Shown: one piece after another, positions 33,547 to 44,907 of the stretch
Layout: each line of letters starts with the position of its first letter
Numbering within the stretch: position 1 is the first letter of the stretch
Assembly: GCF_024790395.1 (NCBI RefSeq)
Contig: NZ_JAJISC010000006.1
Location: forward strand, 1 to 64,000
DNA: 64,000 nucleotides
Source: Halomonas dongshanensis
GTDB lineage: Bacteria; Pseudomonadota; Gammaproteobacteria; Pseudomonadales; Halomonadaceae
Reading direction: 5' to 3'
Program-made: the position numbers and the translations under genes
Notes under the pieces: model-generated
What the model saw: only the letters and a program-made list of their open reading frames with translations
Databases searched by the model: none
Told to the model about the DNA's origin: nothing

Positions 33547-35670
33547 ATGGATATAACCGATTTCTATGACACGTTCTTCGAGGAGGCCGAGGAGCTCTTG
33601 GCCGATATGGAGCGACACCTGCTCGATCTCGACGTGGACGATCCGGACAGCGAACAGCTCAACGCCATCTTTCGCGCTGCCCATTCCATCAAAGGCGGAG
33701 CGGGCACGTTTGGCTTCGATGTATTGCAGAAAACGACGCACATCCTCGAGAACCTGCTCGACCACGCGCGCAAGGGCGAGTTGGCCCTGCGTGCCGATCT
33801 CGTGGATACCTTCTTAGAGGCAAAAGACATCATGCACGAGCAACTCGATGCCTATCGCAGCGAGCAGACCCCGGATCAGGAGGCCTTCGAGCGCATCTGC
33901 CGAACGCTTCAGCAGATTGCGCTGGAAGAGCTCTCTTCTGGCACTCTGGAGCCGGGCCTCGCTGCAAGCGAGGCGTCCGCGCCTGTGGCTGGCGAACAAG
34001 CGCCCGCCTTGTCGCAAGCATCTGAGCTGGCAGCGCCTGTCGACGACGTGACCTCTGCCGGTAGCGACGCTGGGTGCCTTGTCGTTACGCTGCTCAACGT
34101 CGGCGACAAGGACCGTACGCTGCTGGTCGAAGAGCTCGAACAACTGGGTACGATTCAGTCTCAGTCAGGCGACGAGAAGCGCTATGAAGTGCTGCTCCAG
34201 GGAGATGTCAGCGCCGACGACATCGAAGCGGTGATGTGCTTCATCATCGAGCCTGAGCAGATCGAAATTCGTCCGGCGGCAGCCCCGGCCGTAGCACCTG
34301 CGTCTGGCGCTCCTGAGGCCGCGCCAGCGCCTATGGTGGCAAGCGAGAAAGCGCCCGTCAGCGAGAAAAAGACGACTGCTGCTGATACCAAGGCCAGCGA
34401 GAAAAAGGCGCCAGCCAAGAAGGCGGCTACCGAGTCGAGCTCGATCCGCGTCTCGGTGGATAAGGTCGATCAGATCATCAATCTGGTCGGTGAGCTGATC
34501 ATTACCCAGTCGATGCTCGACCAGACGGTCAGCGAAATGAGCGAGCAGGCAGGCGCCAGCAGCGGCTCGTTGCAAAACGGCATGAGCCTTTTGCAACGCA
34601 ACGCTCGCGATCTTCAAGAAGCGGTGATGTCGATCCGGATGATCCCCATGGAGTTCGTCTTCAGCCGCTTTCCTCGCGTCGTGCGCGACACCGCGAGCAA
34701 ACTCGGCAAGGAAATCGAACTCATCACCGAGGGCAAGTCCACCGAGCTCGATAAGAGTCTGGTCGAGCGTATCACCGATCCCTTGACCCACCTGGTACGT
34801 AACAGTCTCGACCATGGTGTCGAGCTGCCTGAGGTGCGAGAGGCGCTGGGCAAGCCGCGTACCGGCAAGCTGACCCTCTCCGCGCGCCATCAGGGCGGCA
34901 ACATCCTGATCGAAGTGAAGGACGACGGTGCCGGTATGGACCGTGATCGGCTGCTGGCCAAGGCGCGCGAGAACGGCTTGAGCGTCTCCGACACCATGAG
35001 CGACGAAGAGGTCTTCCAGCTCATCTTTGCCCCGGGCTTCTCCACCGCCGCCCAGGTCACCGACGTCTCCGGGCGCGGCGTAGGCATGGACGTGGTCAAG
35101 CGCAACATCCAGGGCATGGGCGGGCGCGTGGAGATCCAGTCGAAGAAGGGCGAGGGCACCAATACCCGCATCGTGCTGCCGCTCACCCTGGCGATCCTCG
35201 ACGGCATGTCGATCCGCGTCGGTGGCGAGACCTTCATTCTGCCGCTCTCCACCGTACTCGAGTCGCTGCAGCCTGCTAAGGACGACATGTACGCCATGGC
35301 GGGTGACGACGTCGTGCTCAAGGTGCGTGACGAGTATCTGCCGGTCATCGCGATCCACGAGGTGCTGGACGTGGAGAACGCTATTACCGACCCGACGAAG
35401 AGCATTGCCGTCATCGTCCAGGGGGAGGGGCGCCGCTACGCCATGTTGGTCGACGAGCTGGTCGGCCAGCAGCAGGTCGTAGTGAAAAACCTCGAAGACA
35501 ACTACCGCAAGGTGCCCGGCATTTCGGCCGCGACCATCCTTGGTGATGGCAGCGTGGCGCTGATTCTCGACATTACCGGCCTTCACCGCTTGAGCCGGGT
35601 CAAGAAAGAGGCAGGTAAGAGAGTGAATAATCCATCTTTTTCGTTTTTCAAGGAGGCTGAGCCGTCATGA
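33547..35670 (+). CDS. cheA: Chemotaxis histidine kinase CheA
   Basis: A 707-residue kinase. P1 with phospho-accepting His46 ([16 protein letters not shown]); P2 with a CheY/CheB docking pattern (about 180-240); an Ala/Lys-rich linker; P3 dimerisation ([20 protein letters not shown]); P4 ATP-binding with N-box [12 protein letters not shown]1 DDGAGMDRD and G2 [10 protein letters not shown]5 CheW-like end. ATG 33547 ([10 protein letters not shown]) fits the family; ATG 33535 is an alternative. It overlaps cheW by four bases. Confidence 0.96.
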   Translation: MDITDFYDTFFEEAEELLADMERHLLDLDVDDPDSEQLNAIFRAAHSIKGGAGTFGFDVLQKTTHILENLLDHARKGELALRADLVDTFLEAKDIMHEQLDAYRSEQTPDQEAFERICRTLQQIALEELSSGTLEPGLAASEASAPVAGEQAPALSQASELAAPVDDVTSAGSDAGCLVVTLLNVGDKDRTLLVEELEQLGTIQSQSGDEKRYEVLLQGDVSADDIEAVMCFIIEPEQIEIRPAAAPAVAPASGAPEAAPAPMVASEKAPVSEKKTTAADTKASEKKAPAKKAATESSSIRVSVDKVDQIINLVGELIITQSMLDQTVSEMSEQAGASSGSLQNGMSLLQRNARDLQEAVMSIRMIPMEFVFSRFPRVVRDTASKLGKEIELITEGKSTELDKSLVERITDPLTHLVRNSLDHGVELPEVREALGKPRTGKLTLSARHQGGNILIEVKDDGAGMDRDRLLAKARENGLSVSDTMSDEEVFQLIFAPGFSTAAQVTDVSGRGVGMDVVKRNIQGMGGRVEIQSKKGEGTNTRIVLPLTLAILDGMSIRVGGETFILPLSTVLESLQPAKDDMYAMAGDDVVLKVRDEYLPVIAIHEVLDVENAITDPTKSIAVIVQGEGRRYAMLVDELVGQQQVVVKNLEDNYRKVPGISAATILGDGSVALILDITGLHRLSRVKKEAGKRVNNPSFSFFKEAEPS

Positions 35671-36164
35671 ACCCGACGATCAACGAAGCGGTATTGGCCG
35701 CCGAGGCGGAAAACCGCGAATTTTTGGTGTTCTCCCTGGGGGAAGAGGAGTACGCCATCGATATTCTCAAGGTGCAGGAGATTCGCGGCTACGAGAACGT
35801 TACGCGTATCGCCAACGCGCCCGACTTCATCAAAGGGGTGACCAACCTTCGTGGCGTGATCGTGCCGATCGTCGACCTGCGCATCAAGTTCCACCTCGAT
35901 AACGTCGAGTACGGCGGTCAAACCGTGGTGATCGTGGTCAACGTCGCCGACCGGATCGTAGGCATCGTCGTCGATGGCGTCTCCGACGTCATGACGCTCA
36001 CGCCTGAGCAGATCAAGCCAGCGCCAGAGTTCGGCGTCACGCTGTCGTCGGATTTCTTGAGCGGACTCGGCAGTCTCGACGATCGCATGCTGGTGCTGGT
36101 CGACATCGACAAGCTGTTGACCAGCGAAGAGATGGCATTGGTGGACAGCACGCGCAAGGCCTGA
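35667..36164 (+). CDS. cheW: Chemotaxis coupling protein CheW
   Basis: A 165-residue SH3-like adaptor that links chemoreceptors to CheA. The motifs [20 protein letters not shown] and [18 protein letters not shown] are those of CheW. It is the only cheW in the window and is translationally coupled to cheA. Confidence 0.96.
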   Translation: MNPTINEAVLAAEAENREFLVFSLGEEEYAIDILKVQEIRGYENVTRIANAPDFIKGVTNLRGVIVPIVDLRIKFHLDNVEYGGQTVVIVVNVADRIVGIVVDGVSDVMTLTPEQIKPAPEFGVTLSSDFLSGLGSLDDRMLVLVDIDKLLTSEEMALVDSTRKA

Positions 36165-36235
36165 GGCGCCCAGGTGTAACGGTCGATAACGATAAAGCGT
36201 TGCGCCGGCTGCGCGCACGTAGGGGAGGGGCGGGT

Positions 36236-37510
36236 GTGACACAGTGGATACGTCAAACGATGAACGACATGACCGTACGCCTGAGCTGGGGCCTGGTATT
36301 GGCCACCTTTTCGCTGCTAGTGCTGCTGGCCTGCGGCCTAGGCGTATATGGGCTGCACCGTGGCGCCGAGCTGGCCCTGAGTGCCAGTGACATGGCCAGC
36401 CAGCAGGCAGCGTTTGCCACGTTCAGTCGGCGCCTCGTCTGGGCGCTGTTAGGCGTGATCGTGGTGACGCTAATCACCGTCATCGTCGTCGTTTGGGGCG
36501 TGACGACCAACGTGCTGCGCCCGCTCGATCGTCTGGTGCGCCATTTCGAGCGTATGGCCGAAGGCCACCTCGACCAGCGTATCGAGAGCCTCGGACGTAA
36601 CGAGATCGGGCGACTCTATCACGCCATGGGGCATATGCAGGGATCGCTTGCGCATACGGTGGGCGTCGTGCGCGATAGCGGCACGGCGATCTTTACCCGC
36701 GCCCAGCACATCGCCGAGGGCAACAACGACCTCTCTTCGCGCACCGAGCAGCAGGCGGCCTCGCTCGAAGAGACCGCCTCGAGCATGGAGCAGCTCGCCT
36801 CGACGGTGAGTCACAATGCCGACAACGCCCGCCAAGCCAACCAGTTGGCCGAAACGGCGTCGCATACCGCGCGACGTAGCGGCGAGGAGGTCGGCGCTAT
36901 CGTCAGCACCATGGAGGAGATCAGCGCAAGCTCCCACCAGGTTGCCGACATCATCACCGTCATCGACACCATCGCGTTCCAGACCAATATCCTGGCGCTG
37001 AATGCCTCGGTCGAGGCGGCCCGCGCTGGCGAACATGGCAAGGGGTTTGCCGTCGTTGCCCAAGAGGTGCGCAGTCTCGCCAGCCGCTCGGCAGCCGCCG
37101 CCAAGGAGATTCGAAGCCTCATCGAGACCTCGCTTGGCAAGGTGGATGTGGGGACCGCCGCGGTCAATCAGGCAGGCCAAACGATGCAGGATTTGGTCGC
37201 AGCGGTGCAGCGCGTCAGCGACATCATGGATGAGATCGCCGCCGCCTCGACCGAGCAGTCCAACGGTATCGGCCAGGTCAATCAAGCGGTAGCGCAGATG
37301 GACCAAGTCGTGCAGCAAAACGCCTCCTTGGTGCAGGAGGCAGCGCGTAGCGCCAACCAGCTCGAAGACGAAGCCGCACGTCTGCGCGAAGCGGTGGAGC
37401 GCTTCAAGGTCGCAGACCACCACGCAACGTTAGCGCCCCCTGTCGTGGCAACACCCAAGCCCGCTGTCTTGGTGCCTACGGCTCGTGCCGACGAGTGGGA
37501 AGCATTCTAG
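36236..37510 (+). CDS. Methyl-accepting chemotaxis protein with minimal periplasmic part
   Basis: A 424-residue chemoreceptor. GTG 36236 is chosen because AGGGGAGGGG lies just upstream; an earlier in-frame start has no such site. Two membrane helices (about 15-37 and 63-85) are separated by only about 25-30 residues, so there is no normal ligand-binding domain. HAMP then signalling domain with the tip [24 protein letters not shown]. It ends in EWEAF, a CheR/CheB tethering pentapeptide. It may sense through the membrane or a partner. Confidence 0.9.
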   Translation: MTQWIRQTMNDMTVRLSWGLVLATFSLLVLLACGLGVYGLHRGAELALSASDMASQQAAFATFSRRLVWALLGVIVVTLITVIVVVWGVTTNVLRPLDRLVRHFERMAEGHLDQRIESLGRNEIGRLYHAMGHMQGSLAHTVGVVRDSGTAIFTRAQHIAEGNNDLSSRTEQQAASLEETASSMEQLASTVSHNADNARQANQLAETASHTARRSGEEVGAIVSTMEEISASSHQVADIITVIDTIAFQTNILALNASVEAARAGEHGKGFAVVAQEVRSLASRSAAAAKEIRSLIETSLGKVDVGTAAVNQAGQTMQDLVAAVQRVSDIMDEIAAASTEQSNGIGQVNQAVAQMDQVVQQNASLVQEAARSANQLEDEAARLREAVERFKVADHHATLAPPVVATPKPAVLVPTARADEWEAF

Positions 37511-37595
37511 CTCGGCTCGACGGCCGCCAGCCCTTTTCCAAGCCCGCGATGCTCGGTAGAAGCATCATCAGAAGAACCATAAACAAGGCCATGCC

Positions 37596-39818
37596 ATGCG
37601 TAACAATCAGCCTGTGACCCAGCGGGAAGTCGAGCTCAACGACGATGACTTTCTCGTCTCGCGGACCGACCTCAAGGGTCGGATTACCTACGTCAATCCG
37701 GCGTTCATTGCCGTCAGCGGGTTCACGCGTGACGAGCTGATCGGCTCACCGCACAACATCATCCGCCACCCCGACATGCCGCCAGCCGCCTTCGCCAACC
37801 TGTGGTCGACCGCGATGTGCGGCGAGACCTGGCGCGGCTACGTCAAAAACCGCTGTAAGAGCGGCGACCACTACTGGGTCGACGCCAGCGTAACGCCGAT
37901 TGTCGAGAACGATCAGGTGGTGGGTTATACCTCGGTTCGGGTCAAGGCTGAGCGTGCGGCCATCGAACGCGTAAGCCAGCAGTACGCCGAAATCAATGCG
38001 GGCAGCCGCCGCTATGCGCTCGACAAGGGAGCGCTTCGCGTACGTAGCACCGTCAAACGCCTGCTGCGCATACGTCTGGACACCATTCGGGCCAAGGTGA
38101 TCGGCATGGTCGCCCTGGCGGGGCTGTTACTGCTAGGTAGTGGCGGGCTCGGGCTCTATGGCCTCAATGCTGCGGGCGAGCGGCTAGAGAGCCTCAACGA
38201 CGACGGCCTGCGCGACGTGGTACGCCTGCAGCAAATCGATCAGATCATCGCCGAGACGCGCCAGTCGCTAGTCGAGCCCCAGCGTATGGATCTCATCAGC
38301 CAGCGGATGGAAATGGGCGATGAGATCAGCGCCCAGCGCGACGTCATTACGGCGCTCTGGCAGGGCTACCATGGCCGTGAGGTCAACGCCACGCCGCTGG
38401 CCGACGAGTTCGACGTCCAACTGCTGGCGTTTCTCGAGGAGGGCATGCTGCGTGCGAAAGACGTGCTACAGGCAGAGGAAACCTATCAGGCCTTCACCGG
38501 ACTCGACGCGGTGATTAACGTGATGAACACCGAAGGACGCGCGCTATCGGCGCTGGTCAACCAACTGATTTCTGAAAAGCAAACGATGGCCGAAGCGATG
38601 GCGCAAAACGCCCAGCAAGGGCAGGCGCAGATCCTCATGATTCAGGCCAGCGTACTGGGCATTGGCCTTGTGCTGCTGATCGTGATCGGCGCGCTCACTC
38701 TGCGTTCCATCATGCGTCCGCTAAGCCAAGCGGAGCGTTTTACCCTGCAGATCGCGGGCGGCAACCTCGCCGCCACCGTTCCTGTGCGGCGCAAGGACGA
38801 GATCGGTCGCCTGCTCGATGCTTTGGACACCATGCGTAAGAGCCTGAGCAACATCATCGGCGACGTCAAACAAGGCATCGATGTGGTCACTCCTGCCGCG
38901 CAGGATATTGCGGGGGGCAACGAAGAGCTCGCTTCGCGCACCGAGCAACAGGCGAGTTCGCTCCAAGAGACGGCGTCGAGCATGGAAGAGATGACCTCGA
39001 CCGTGCGTCAGAACAGCGATAACGCTCAAGAAGCCCGTCGCGTGGCCGATAACAACGCCACACGCGTCACCGACACTGGTGAGCTCATGGGTCAGCTGGT
39101 CAGCAACATGCAGCGCATCACGCAGAGCGCCCAGAAGATGACCGACATCATCGACGTCATCGATGCCATCGCGTTCCAGACCAACATTCTCGCGCTCAAT
39201 GCCTCGGTCGAAGCGGCGCGGGCGGGTGAACACGGCCGTGGCTTCGCCGTGGTCGCCGAAGAGGTACGCAAGCTCGCCGGGCGCTCGGCCGACGCCGCCA
39301 AGGAGATTCGTGGCCTGATCGATGGCTCCAATCAGCAGGTCGACGCCGGTGCAGAGCTAGTCAAACGCGCCGAAGAGGCGATTCGCGACGTCGCCGAGGC
39401 GGCCCAGAGCGTGACCCACATCATGGGCGAGATCTCGGCAGCGTCGGAAGAGCAGAGTAATGGTATCTCCGAGGTCAACCGCGCCGTTGCCGAGATGGAC
39501 CAAGCGACCCAAGAGAACGCCGTACGCGTACAGGAAACCGCCCGCGCTGCGGCGCAGTTGGAGCATCAGGCTGGTTTGCTGGCGCTCTCGGTAGAAGCCT
39601 TCCGGCTGAAAAGCGATAGCGCTCCGGCGGGCCTGACCAATGGCGCATCACGGCAGACCATGGCGCTGCCCGCCGTGCCGACGAGCAGCGTATCGCCTGA
39701 CAGCGCTCCGACCAGCAGAGCGCTAGCTGATAGAGCCCTGTCTGATAGAGCCGTGACTAAAAGAACACCGACGAGTAGAGCACCAGCTACCGCAGTAGAG
39801 GAGTGGGAAGAATTTTGA
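37596..39818 (+). CDS. PAS-containing methyl-accepting chemotaxis protein (Aer-like N-terminus)
   Basis: A 740-residue receptor. Residues about 10-120 form a PAS domain of Aer type ([21 protein letters not shown] ... [13 protein letters not shown]). First membrane helix near 167-190; about 155 periplasmic residues of four-helix-bundle type; second helix near 345-370; HAMP; signalling domain with the conserved tip; EWEEF at the end. So it can combine redox/energy sensing inside with periplasmic sensing. The tail before the pentapeptide has short repeats rich in SRA/DRA. Confidence 0.92.
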   Translation: MRNNQPVTQREVELNDDDFLVSRTDLKGRITYVNPAFIAVSGFTRDELIGSPHNIIRHPDMPPAAFANLWSTAMCGETWRGYVKNRCKSGDHYWVDASVTPIVENDQVVGYTSVRVKAERAAIERVSQQYAEINAGSRRYALDKGALRVRSTVKRLLRIRLDTIRAKVIGMVALAGLLLLGSGGLGLYGLNAAGERLESLNDDGLRDVVRLQQIDQIIAETRQSLVEPQRMDLISQRMEMGDEISAQRDVITALWQGYHGREVNATPLADEFDVQLLAFLEEGMLRAKDVLQAEETYQAFTGLDAVINVMNTEGRALSALVNQLISEKQTMAEAMAQNAQQGQAQILMIQASVLGIGLVLLIVIGALTLRSIMRPLSQAERFTLQIAGGNLAATVPVRRKDEIGRLLDALDTMRKSLSNIIGDVKQGIDVVTPAAQDIAGGNEELASRTEQQASSLQETASSMEEMTSTVRQNSDNAQEARRVADNNATRVTDTGELMGQLVSNMQRITQSAQKMTDIIDVIDAIAFQTNILALNASVEAARAGEHGRGFAVVAEEVRKLAGRSADAAKEIRGLIDGSNQQVDAGAELVKRAEEAIRDVAEAAQSVTHIMGEISAASEEQSNGISEVNRAVAEMDQATQENAVRVQETARAAAQLEHQAGLLALSVEAFRLKSDSAPAGLTNGASRQTMALPAVPTSSVSPDSAPTSRALADRALSDRAVTKRTPTSRAPATAVEEWEEF

Positions 39819-40684
39819 GCGACCAGCGCGACAGGGGAGACACCGGCCTATGGGGGGCCGGTAGTCAGCTCGAACGAGACCTGATACTGACCGATGCGGA
39901 TTTCACCCGCATTCGCGAGCTGATCTATCAGCGCGCCGGGATCGTTCTCGCCGAGCATAAGCGTGAAATGGTCTATAGCCGTTTAGCCAAGCGTCTACGC
40001 CATCACGGCCTGACGCGCTTCACCGACTACCTGACGCGCCTGGAGCGCCAACCGGATGCGCGTGAGTGGGAGGCCTTCACCAACGCGCTGACCACTAACC
40101 TCACCGCGTTCTTTCGCGAGGCGCACCACTTCCCGCTACTCAGCGTGCATCTTCAGGCGCGTACCGAGCCGGTATCGATCTGGTGTGCGGCGGCCTCGAC
40201 CGGCGAGGAGCCCTACTCGATCGCCATGACGCTGCTGGAAACACTGGGGGCGCGTGCCGCTCAGGCGCGGATCATCGCCAGCGACATCGACACCGAAGCG
40301 CTGGCCAAGGCGCGCGCGGGCATCTATCCCCAAGAGCAGGTACGTAAGCTCGACGAAGCACGTATCAAGCGGTTCTTCCAGAAGGGCACCGGCAGCCACG
40401 CAGGGCTTGCCCGCGTGCGCCCGGAGGTGGCTGCGCTGGTGGAGTTCGTACCGCTCAATCTGCTGGCGTCGCCCTGGCCGATGAAGGGTCCCTTCGATGC
40501 CATTTTCTGTCGCAATATCATGATCTACTTCGACAAAGAGACGCAGGCGAAAATCCTCAAGCGGTTTGCGCCACTGCTGAAGCCGGATGGCCTGCTGTTC
40601 GCCGGTCACTCGGAAAATTTTTCCTATATCAGCGATGCGTTCAAGCTTCGCGGGCAAACGGTCTACACCCTGGCCCAGCGCTAA
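39803..40684 (+). CDS. cheR: Chemotaxis protein methyltransferase CheR
   Basis: A 293-residue SAM-dependent enzyme that methylates receptor Glu residues. N-terminal helical domain, then SAM-binding motif [17 protein letters not shown], and the closing [18 protein letters not shown] and LFAGHSENF segments. The start is GTG 39803, but TTG 39815, which overlaps the receptor stop codon and has GAGGAG 11 bases upstream, is equally possible. Genes for its substrates lie directly upstream. Confidence 0.94.
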   Translation: MGRILSDQRDRGDTGLWGAGSQLERDLILTDADFTRIRELIYQRAGIVLAEHKREMVYSRLAKRLRHHGLTRFTDYLTRLERQPDAREWEAFTNALTTNLTAFFREAHHFPLLSVHLQARTEPVSIWCAAASTGEEPYSIAMTLLETLGARAAQARIIASDIDTEALAKARAGIYPQEQVRKLDEARIKRFFQKGTGSHAGLARVRPEVAALVEFVPLNLLASPWPMKGPFDAIFCRNIMIYFDKETQAKILKRFAPLLKPDGLLFAGHSENFSYISDAFKLRGQTVYTLAQR

Positions 40685-40765
40685 GGGCGGGTAATGGGTG
40701 CAGGCTCGCGGCGAAGGCACATGGGCGGCGCTCAGGTATGTGGTTCAGGTAGAAGGAGGCGTGCG

Positions 40766-41827
40766 TTGACGGCAGCCAAAATCAAAGTGTTATGCGTGGA
40801 TGACTCGGCGTTGATCCGCGATTTGCTCACTCAGATCATCAACTCCCAGCCCGATATGGAGGTGGTCGCCGTGGCGCCCGATCCTCTGGCCGCGCGCGAT
40901 CTGATCAAACAGCACAACCCCGATGTCCTGACCCTCGACGTCGAGATGCCGCGTATGGATGGGCTCGACTTTCTCGAGCGGCTGATGCGTTTGCGCCCCA
41001 TGCCGGTGTTGATGGTCTCTTCGCTGACCCAAAGCGGCTCCGAGATCACCCTGCGCGCGCTCGAACTTGGCGCCCTGGACTTCGTCGCCAAGCCGAGCCT
41101 GGGTATTCGTCACGGTATGCTGGAGTACGCCAACGAGATCGCCGAGAAGCTGCGCGCCGCCGCCCGTTCGCGGCCGCGTCAGGCGCGCCACAAGAGTACC
41201 CCGCCCCCCACCCAGCTCAAGGCACCGCTGGTCTCGAGCGAGAAGCTGATCATCATCGGCGCCTCCACTGGCGGTACCGAGGCGATTCGCGCGGTACTCG
41301 AACCGCTGCCCGCCAACGCCCCCGCGATCCTGATCACCCAGCACATGCCCGGTGGCTTCACGCGCTCGTTTGCCGAGCGCCTCGACCGGCTGTGCCGTAT
41401 CACGGTCAAGGAGGCCAGCGACGGCGAGCGCGTGCTGCCCGGCCACGCCTATATTGCGCCGGGCGGCCAGCATCTAAGGCTTGCGCGTAGCGGCGCGAAC
41501 TACGTCGCCCGCCTGGACGATGGCCCGCCGGTCAACCGCCATCGCCCCTCGGTGGATGTGCTATTTCGCTCGGCGGCCCAGCACGCCGGGCGTAACGCCG
41601 TTGGCGTCATCCTCACCGGCATGGGCAAGGACGGCGCTGCGGGACTATTAGAGATGCGCCAAGCAGGGGCATCGACGATCGCTCAGAACGAAGCCACCTG
41701 CGTGGTGTTCGGCATGCCGCGCGAGGCAATTGCCGTAGGCGGGGCGACCGAAGTCGTCGCTCTGGAAGAGATTCCGGCGCGCATGATGGCACTGGTGGCG
41801 GCTTCCGGGCGCGCTCAGCGCGTCTGA
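40766..41827 (+). CDS. cheB: Chemotaxis response regulator / methylesterase CheB
   Basis: A 353-residue protein: receiver domain with phospho-Asp in [11 protein letters not shown], linker, and C-terminal methylesterase with catalytic Ser ([10 protein letters not shown]), His (ITQHMPGGF) and Asp (GMGKDGAAG). It removes methyl groups or deamidates receptors. TTG 40766 is chosen as start because AGAAGGAGG ends 6 bases upstream and the length is then normal; upstream in-frame ATG starts add non-family residues. Confidence 0.94.
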   Translation: MTAAKIKVLCVDDSALIRDLLTQIINSQPDMEVVAVAPDPLAARDLIKQHNPDVLTLDVEMPRMDGLDFLERLMRLRPMPVLMVSSLTQSGSEITLRALELGALDFVAKPSLGIRHGMLEYANEIAEKLRAAARSRPRQARHKSTPPPTQLKAPLVSSEKLIIIGASTGGTEAIRAVLEPLPANAPAILITQHMPGGFTRSFAERLDRLCRITVKEASDGERVLPGHAYIAPGGQHLRLARSGANYVARLDDGPPVNRHRPSVDVLFRSAAQHAGRNAVGVILTGMGKDGAAGLLEMRQAGASTIAQNEATCVVFGMPREAIAVGGATEVVALEEIPARMMALVAASGRAQRV

Positions 41828-41953
41828 GGGCGAGCGTCTCTGCGGTTTTCGCGCTTTAACCACAAGTACATACATATAGACAGAATATTTTTGCGCTAAC
41901 TTTTTTGCATTAACTGCACGTCACGACTTCAACGAAACGAGAATGAAAATAAA
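41828..41953. promoter_or_regulatory. AT-rich gap before the third chemoreceptor gene
   Basis: A 126-bp gap, distinctly AT-rich from 41855 on (repeated ATA/TTTTTT tracts), in an otherwise GC-rich region. It very likely holds a promoter for the 41954 gene. I cannot fix boxes; no sigma-28 match is seen. Confidence 0.4.
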
Positions 41954-43624
41954 ATGAGCCGTCGAATCAATGATATCCGTATTCATGGTGTGATCATCGC
42001 TGCCCTGGTCGCGTTCGTCGCCATGCTCCTTGTCGTGGCGGGGTTGGGCCTTGCCGCTGATCGTAACGCCCGCCAGAGTCTCGACACCCTGGGGCGTATC
42101 AGCGATGCCCAGCTCAACTCGATCAACCGCGCCGATGGCCTACTGTCGCAGACGCTCTTGGCCATGGAGATGGCCTCCAACCAGATCATGGTTGGGCGGA
42201 TGCGCCAAGCAAACGAGCAGATTGCCGTAGCGTCCGAGCGTATCGCGGCCGCCGAGGAGAGCTTTCAGCGCTTCGTCGCGACACCACGCTCGCTCCAGGG
42301 CGACGCCCTGGGCGATACGCTGATCGAGGATTTCAACGTCGTACTGGCGCTGGCCCACCAGCAGCTCGAAGTGATCGACGGGATGGACATCAACGGCTTT
42401 AGCGAGCTGCGCGAGACGATGGTCGAGCCCGTCGCTCGCCTGGCCGAGAGCATGGCGGCGTTTACTCATTACGCGCTTGGCCACGTCAGCACGCTACAGG
42501 CTGAGGCCGAGGCGCAGGGGCAGCGCTTTTGGCTCGTGAGCGCCCTGGTGCTCGGCGTTGCCGTGCTGATGACGCTACTGCTCTATATCGGACTGCGACG
42601 CACGCTGATTGCTCCGCTACAGCTTGCGGTGGCCCACCTGGATGCCATCGCCAAGGCCGACTTGACCCAGCCTCTACCCGCCTCGGGGCGCAGCGAAGTG
42701 GGGCGGTTGTTCGCTGCCATGGCGACGATGCAGCAGAATTTGGTCGCGATCGTCGGCGGCGTGCGCGACGGCAGTCGCGAGATTCACCACGGCAGCCGTG
42801 AGATTGCGGGCGGCAACGCCGAACTCTCCTCGCGCACCGAGCAGCAGGCTGCCTCCATCGAAGAGACCGCCGCCAGCATGGAGGAGATGACCGCCACGGT
42901 GAAGCAAAACGCCGACAACGCCCGCCAAGCCAGCGTGCTGGCAGCAGAGGCCTCGACGACAGCCGAGCGCGGTGGGGCGGTGGTCGAGCGGGTCGTTCTG
43001 ACCATGCAGGGCATTTCACAAAGCTCGCAGAAGGTGGCCGACATCACTAGCGTGATCGACTCCATCGCTTTTCAGACCAATATTTTGGCACTCAACGCTT
43101 CGGTGGAGGCCGCCCGCGCTGGCGAGCAGGGGCGCGGTTTCGCCGTGGTCGCGGGGGAGGTGCGCAATCTAGCCAGCCGCAGCGGTGACGCGGCCAAGCA
43201 GATCCGTGCCTTGATCGATGCCTCGGCGACTCAGGTGCGCGAAGGCGCAAGTTTGGTGGAGGCAGCAGGTCAGACGATGACCGAAGTGGTCACCGCCGTG
43301 CGCCGCGTCACCGACATCATGGACGAGATCTCGGCGGCGTCGCAGGAGCAGAGCGACGGTATCGAGCAGGTGAGCCGCGCAGTTGGCCAGATGGACGAGG
43401 TGACCCAGCAAAACGCCGCACTCGTGCAGCAGGCCGCCGCTGCCGCCGCCTCCCTCGAAGAGCAGGCCAATCGCCTGGAAGAGGCCGTAGCGGTATTCAA
43501 GATCAGCACCTACGGGGAGCCCGCACGGCCAGTGCAGACGCTGGCGGCGCCACTTCCCGTTTCGCGTCCTCCTGCCACGCGTGCGCCCGCCTCGGCGGCG
43601 CAGGAAGAGTGGGAAGCGTTTTAA
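41954..43624 (+). CDS. Methyl-accepting chemotaxis protein
   Basis: A 556-residue Tar/Tsr-type receptor. Membrane helices near 11-33 and 191-213 flank about 155 periplasmic residues predicted helical (four-helix bundle). HAMP, methylation helices ([20 protein letters not shown]) and the tip [24 protein letters not shown] follow. The C-terminus EWEAF is a CheR/CheB tether. The ligand cannot be told from the sequence. Confidence 0.95.
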   Translation: MSRRINDIRIHGVIIAALVAFVAMLLVVAGLGLAADRNARQSLDTLGRISDAQLNSINRADGLLSQTLLAMEMASNQIMVGRMRQANEQIAVASERIAAAEESFQRFVATPRSLQGDALGDTLIEDFNVVLALAHQQLEVIDGMDINGFSELRETMVEPVARLAESMAAFTHYALGHVSTLQAEAEAQGQRFWLVSALVLGVAVLMTLLLYIGLRRTLIAPLQLAVAHLDAIAKADLTQPLPASGRSEVGRLFAAMATMQQNLVAIVGGVRDGSREIHHGSREIAGGNAELSSRTEQQAASIEETAASMEEMTATVKQNADNARQASVLAAEASTTAERGGAVVERVVLTMQGISQSSQKVADITSVIDSIAFQTNILALNASVEAARAGEQGRGFAVVAGEVRNLASRSGDAAKQIRALIDASATQVREGASLVEAAGQTMTEVVTAVRRVTDIMDEISAASQEQSDGIEQVSRAVGQMDEVTQQNAALVQQAAAAAASLEEQANRLEEAVAVFKISTYGEPARPVQTLAAPLPVSRPPATRAPASAAQEEWEAF

Positions 43625-43690
43625 CCCCAGACCGAAAAATTCGTCGCCGTGCCCGGCATCGGCGACATGCCACGACGAAGAGGATGAGCA

Positions 43691-44080
43691 ATGGCAGACA
43701 AGAACATGAGTTTTCTGGTGGTCGATGATTTTCCCACCATGCGGCGTATCGTGCGCAGCCTGCTAAAGGAGCTGGGCTTCACCAACGTCGACGAGGCCGA
43801 AGATGGCCAGGACGCGCTCAACAAGCTGCGCGCAGGTAGCTTCGAGTTCGTCGTCTCCGACTGGAACATGCCCAACCTCGACGGCCTCGAGATGCTCAAG
43901 GAGATTCGCCAGGACGATGCTCTCAAGCACCTGCCGGTGTTGATGGTTACCGCCGAGGCCAAGAAGGAGAACATCATCGCCGCCGCTCAAGCCGGGGCCA
44001 ATGGCTACGTGGTCAAGCCATTCACCGCCGCCACCCTGGAAGAGAAGCTCAATAAGATCTTCGACAAGATGGGCAAGTAA
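43691..44080 (+). CDS. cheY: Chemotaxis response regulator CheY
   Basis: A 129-residue single receiver domain. The acidic pair near residues 12-13 ([10 protein letters not shown]), phospho-Asp57 ([13 protein letters not shown]), Thr ([12 protein letters not shown]) and Lys (GYVVKPFT) are all intact. Phosphorylated by CheA, it binds FliM/FliN and changes motor direction. cheZ follows by 42 bp. Confidence 0.97.
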   Translation: MADKNMSFLVVDDFPTMRRIVRSLLKELGFTNVDEAEDGQDALNKLRAGSFEFVVSDWNMPNLDGLEMLKEIRQDDALKHLPVLMVTAEAKKENIIAAAQAGANGYVVKPFTAATLEEKLNKIFDKMGK

Positions 44081-44122
44081 CGCGCTGTGGCCATTGCGCC
44101 GACATCGCGAGGAGATAACACC

Positions 44123-44818
44123 ATGAGTGATCACTCACACATCGAGGCGCCTCAGTTGCCCGACGAGGCTGCCGAAGATCTCATTCACCGCATTGGCAAG
44201 CTCACGCGCATGCTGCGCGAGAACATGCGCGAGCTGGGGCTCGACAAGGAGATCGAGAAGGCGGCGGAGGCCATTCCCGACGCGCGCGATCGCCTGCACT
44301 ACGTGGCGACCATGACCGAGCAGGCGGCTGACCGTGCGCTCAACGCCATTGACCGCGCCCAGCCGCTGCAGGACGAACTCTGTCAGCGCGCCGAAGCGCT
44401 GGACGAGCGCTGGAACGCCTGGTTCGAAGCGCCCCAGGAGCTCGACGAGGCCAAGGCGTTGGTCAAGGAGACGCGCGGCTATCTGAGCGAGGTGCCGACG
44501 ATCACCAGCGCCACCAACAAGGAGCTTCTAGAGATCATGATGGCTCAGGACTTTCAGGACCTGACCGGCCAGGTGATCAAGAAGATGATGGACGTCATTC
44601 GCGAGATCGAACATCAGCTGGTCCAGGTGCTGATTGACAACGTGCCGGAGGCCCAGGCACGAGAATCGATGCAGCGCAAGGCAGAGGATCAGTGGAAAAG
44701 CGACCATGCACGGCGCAACGACGAGCTTTTGAATGGCCCTCAAGTGAAGCAAAATGCACCTGATATCGTCACCGGCCAAGACCAGGTCGATGATCTACTG
44801 GATGAATTGGGCTTCTAG
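44123..44818 (+). CDS. cheZ: CheY-P phosphatase CheZ
   Basis: A 231-residue helical protein with the catalytic region [20 protein letters not shown] (Asp and Gln contact the CheY site) and the C-terminal CheY-binding peptide [13 protein letters not shown] 44123 (MSDHSHIE) has GAGGAG upstream; an earlier start adds 12 residues without family support. Confidence 0.95.
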   Translation: MSDHSHIEAPQLPDEAAEDLIHRIGKLTRMLRENMRELGLDKEIEKAAEAIPDARDRLHYVATMTEQAADRALNAIDRAQPLQDELCQRAEALDERWNAWFEAPQELDEAKALVKETRGYLSEVPTITSATNKELLEIMMAQDFQDLTGQVIKKMMDVIREIEHQLVQVLIDNVPEAQARESMQRKAEDQWKSDHARRNDELLNGPQVKQNAPDIVTGQDQVDDLLDELGF

Positions 44819-44849
44819 CGCGCCGCCGGATCGTTATGTGTCGCTGCGT

Positions 44850-44872
44850 TCAGCCGCCCTCGAGGCGGCTGA
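44850..44872. terminator. Hairpin between cheZ and flhB
   Basis: A perfect 9-bp stem TCAGCCGCC / GGCGGCTGA with a 5-base loop in the 89-bp gap. No T-run follows, so it may reduce rather than stop read-through, or mark an RNA processing site. Confidence 0.45.
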
Positions 44873-44907
44873 GTGCATGCAGGCGCCGCTAAAAGCCGGA
44901 TGAGCGC

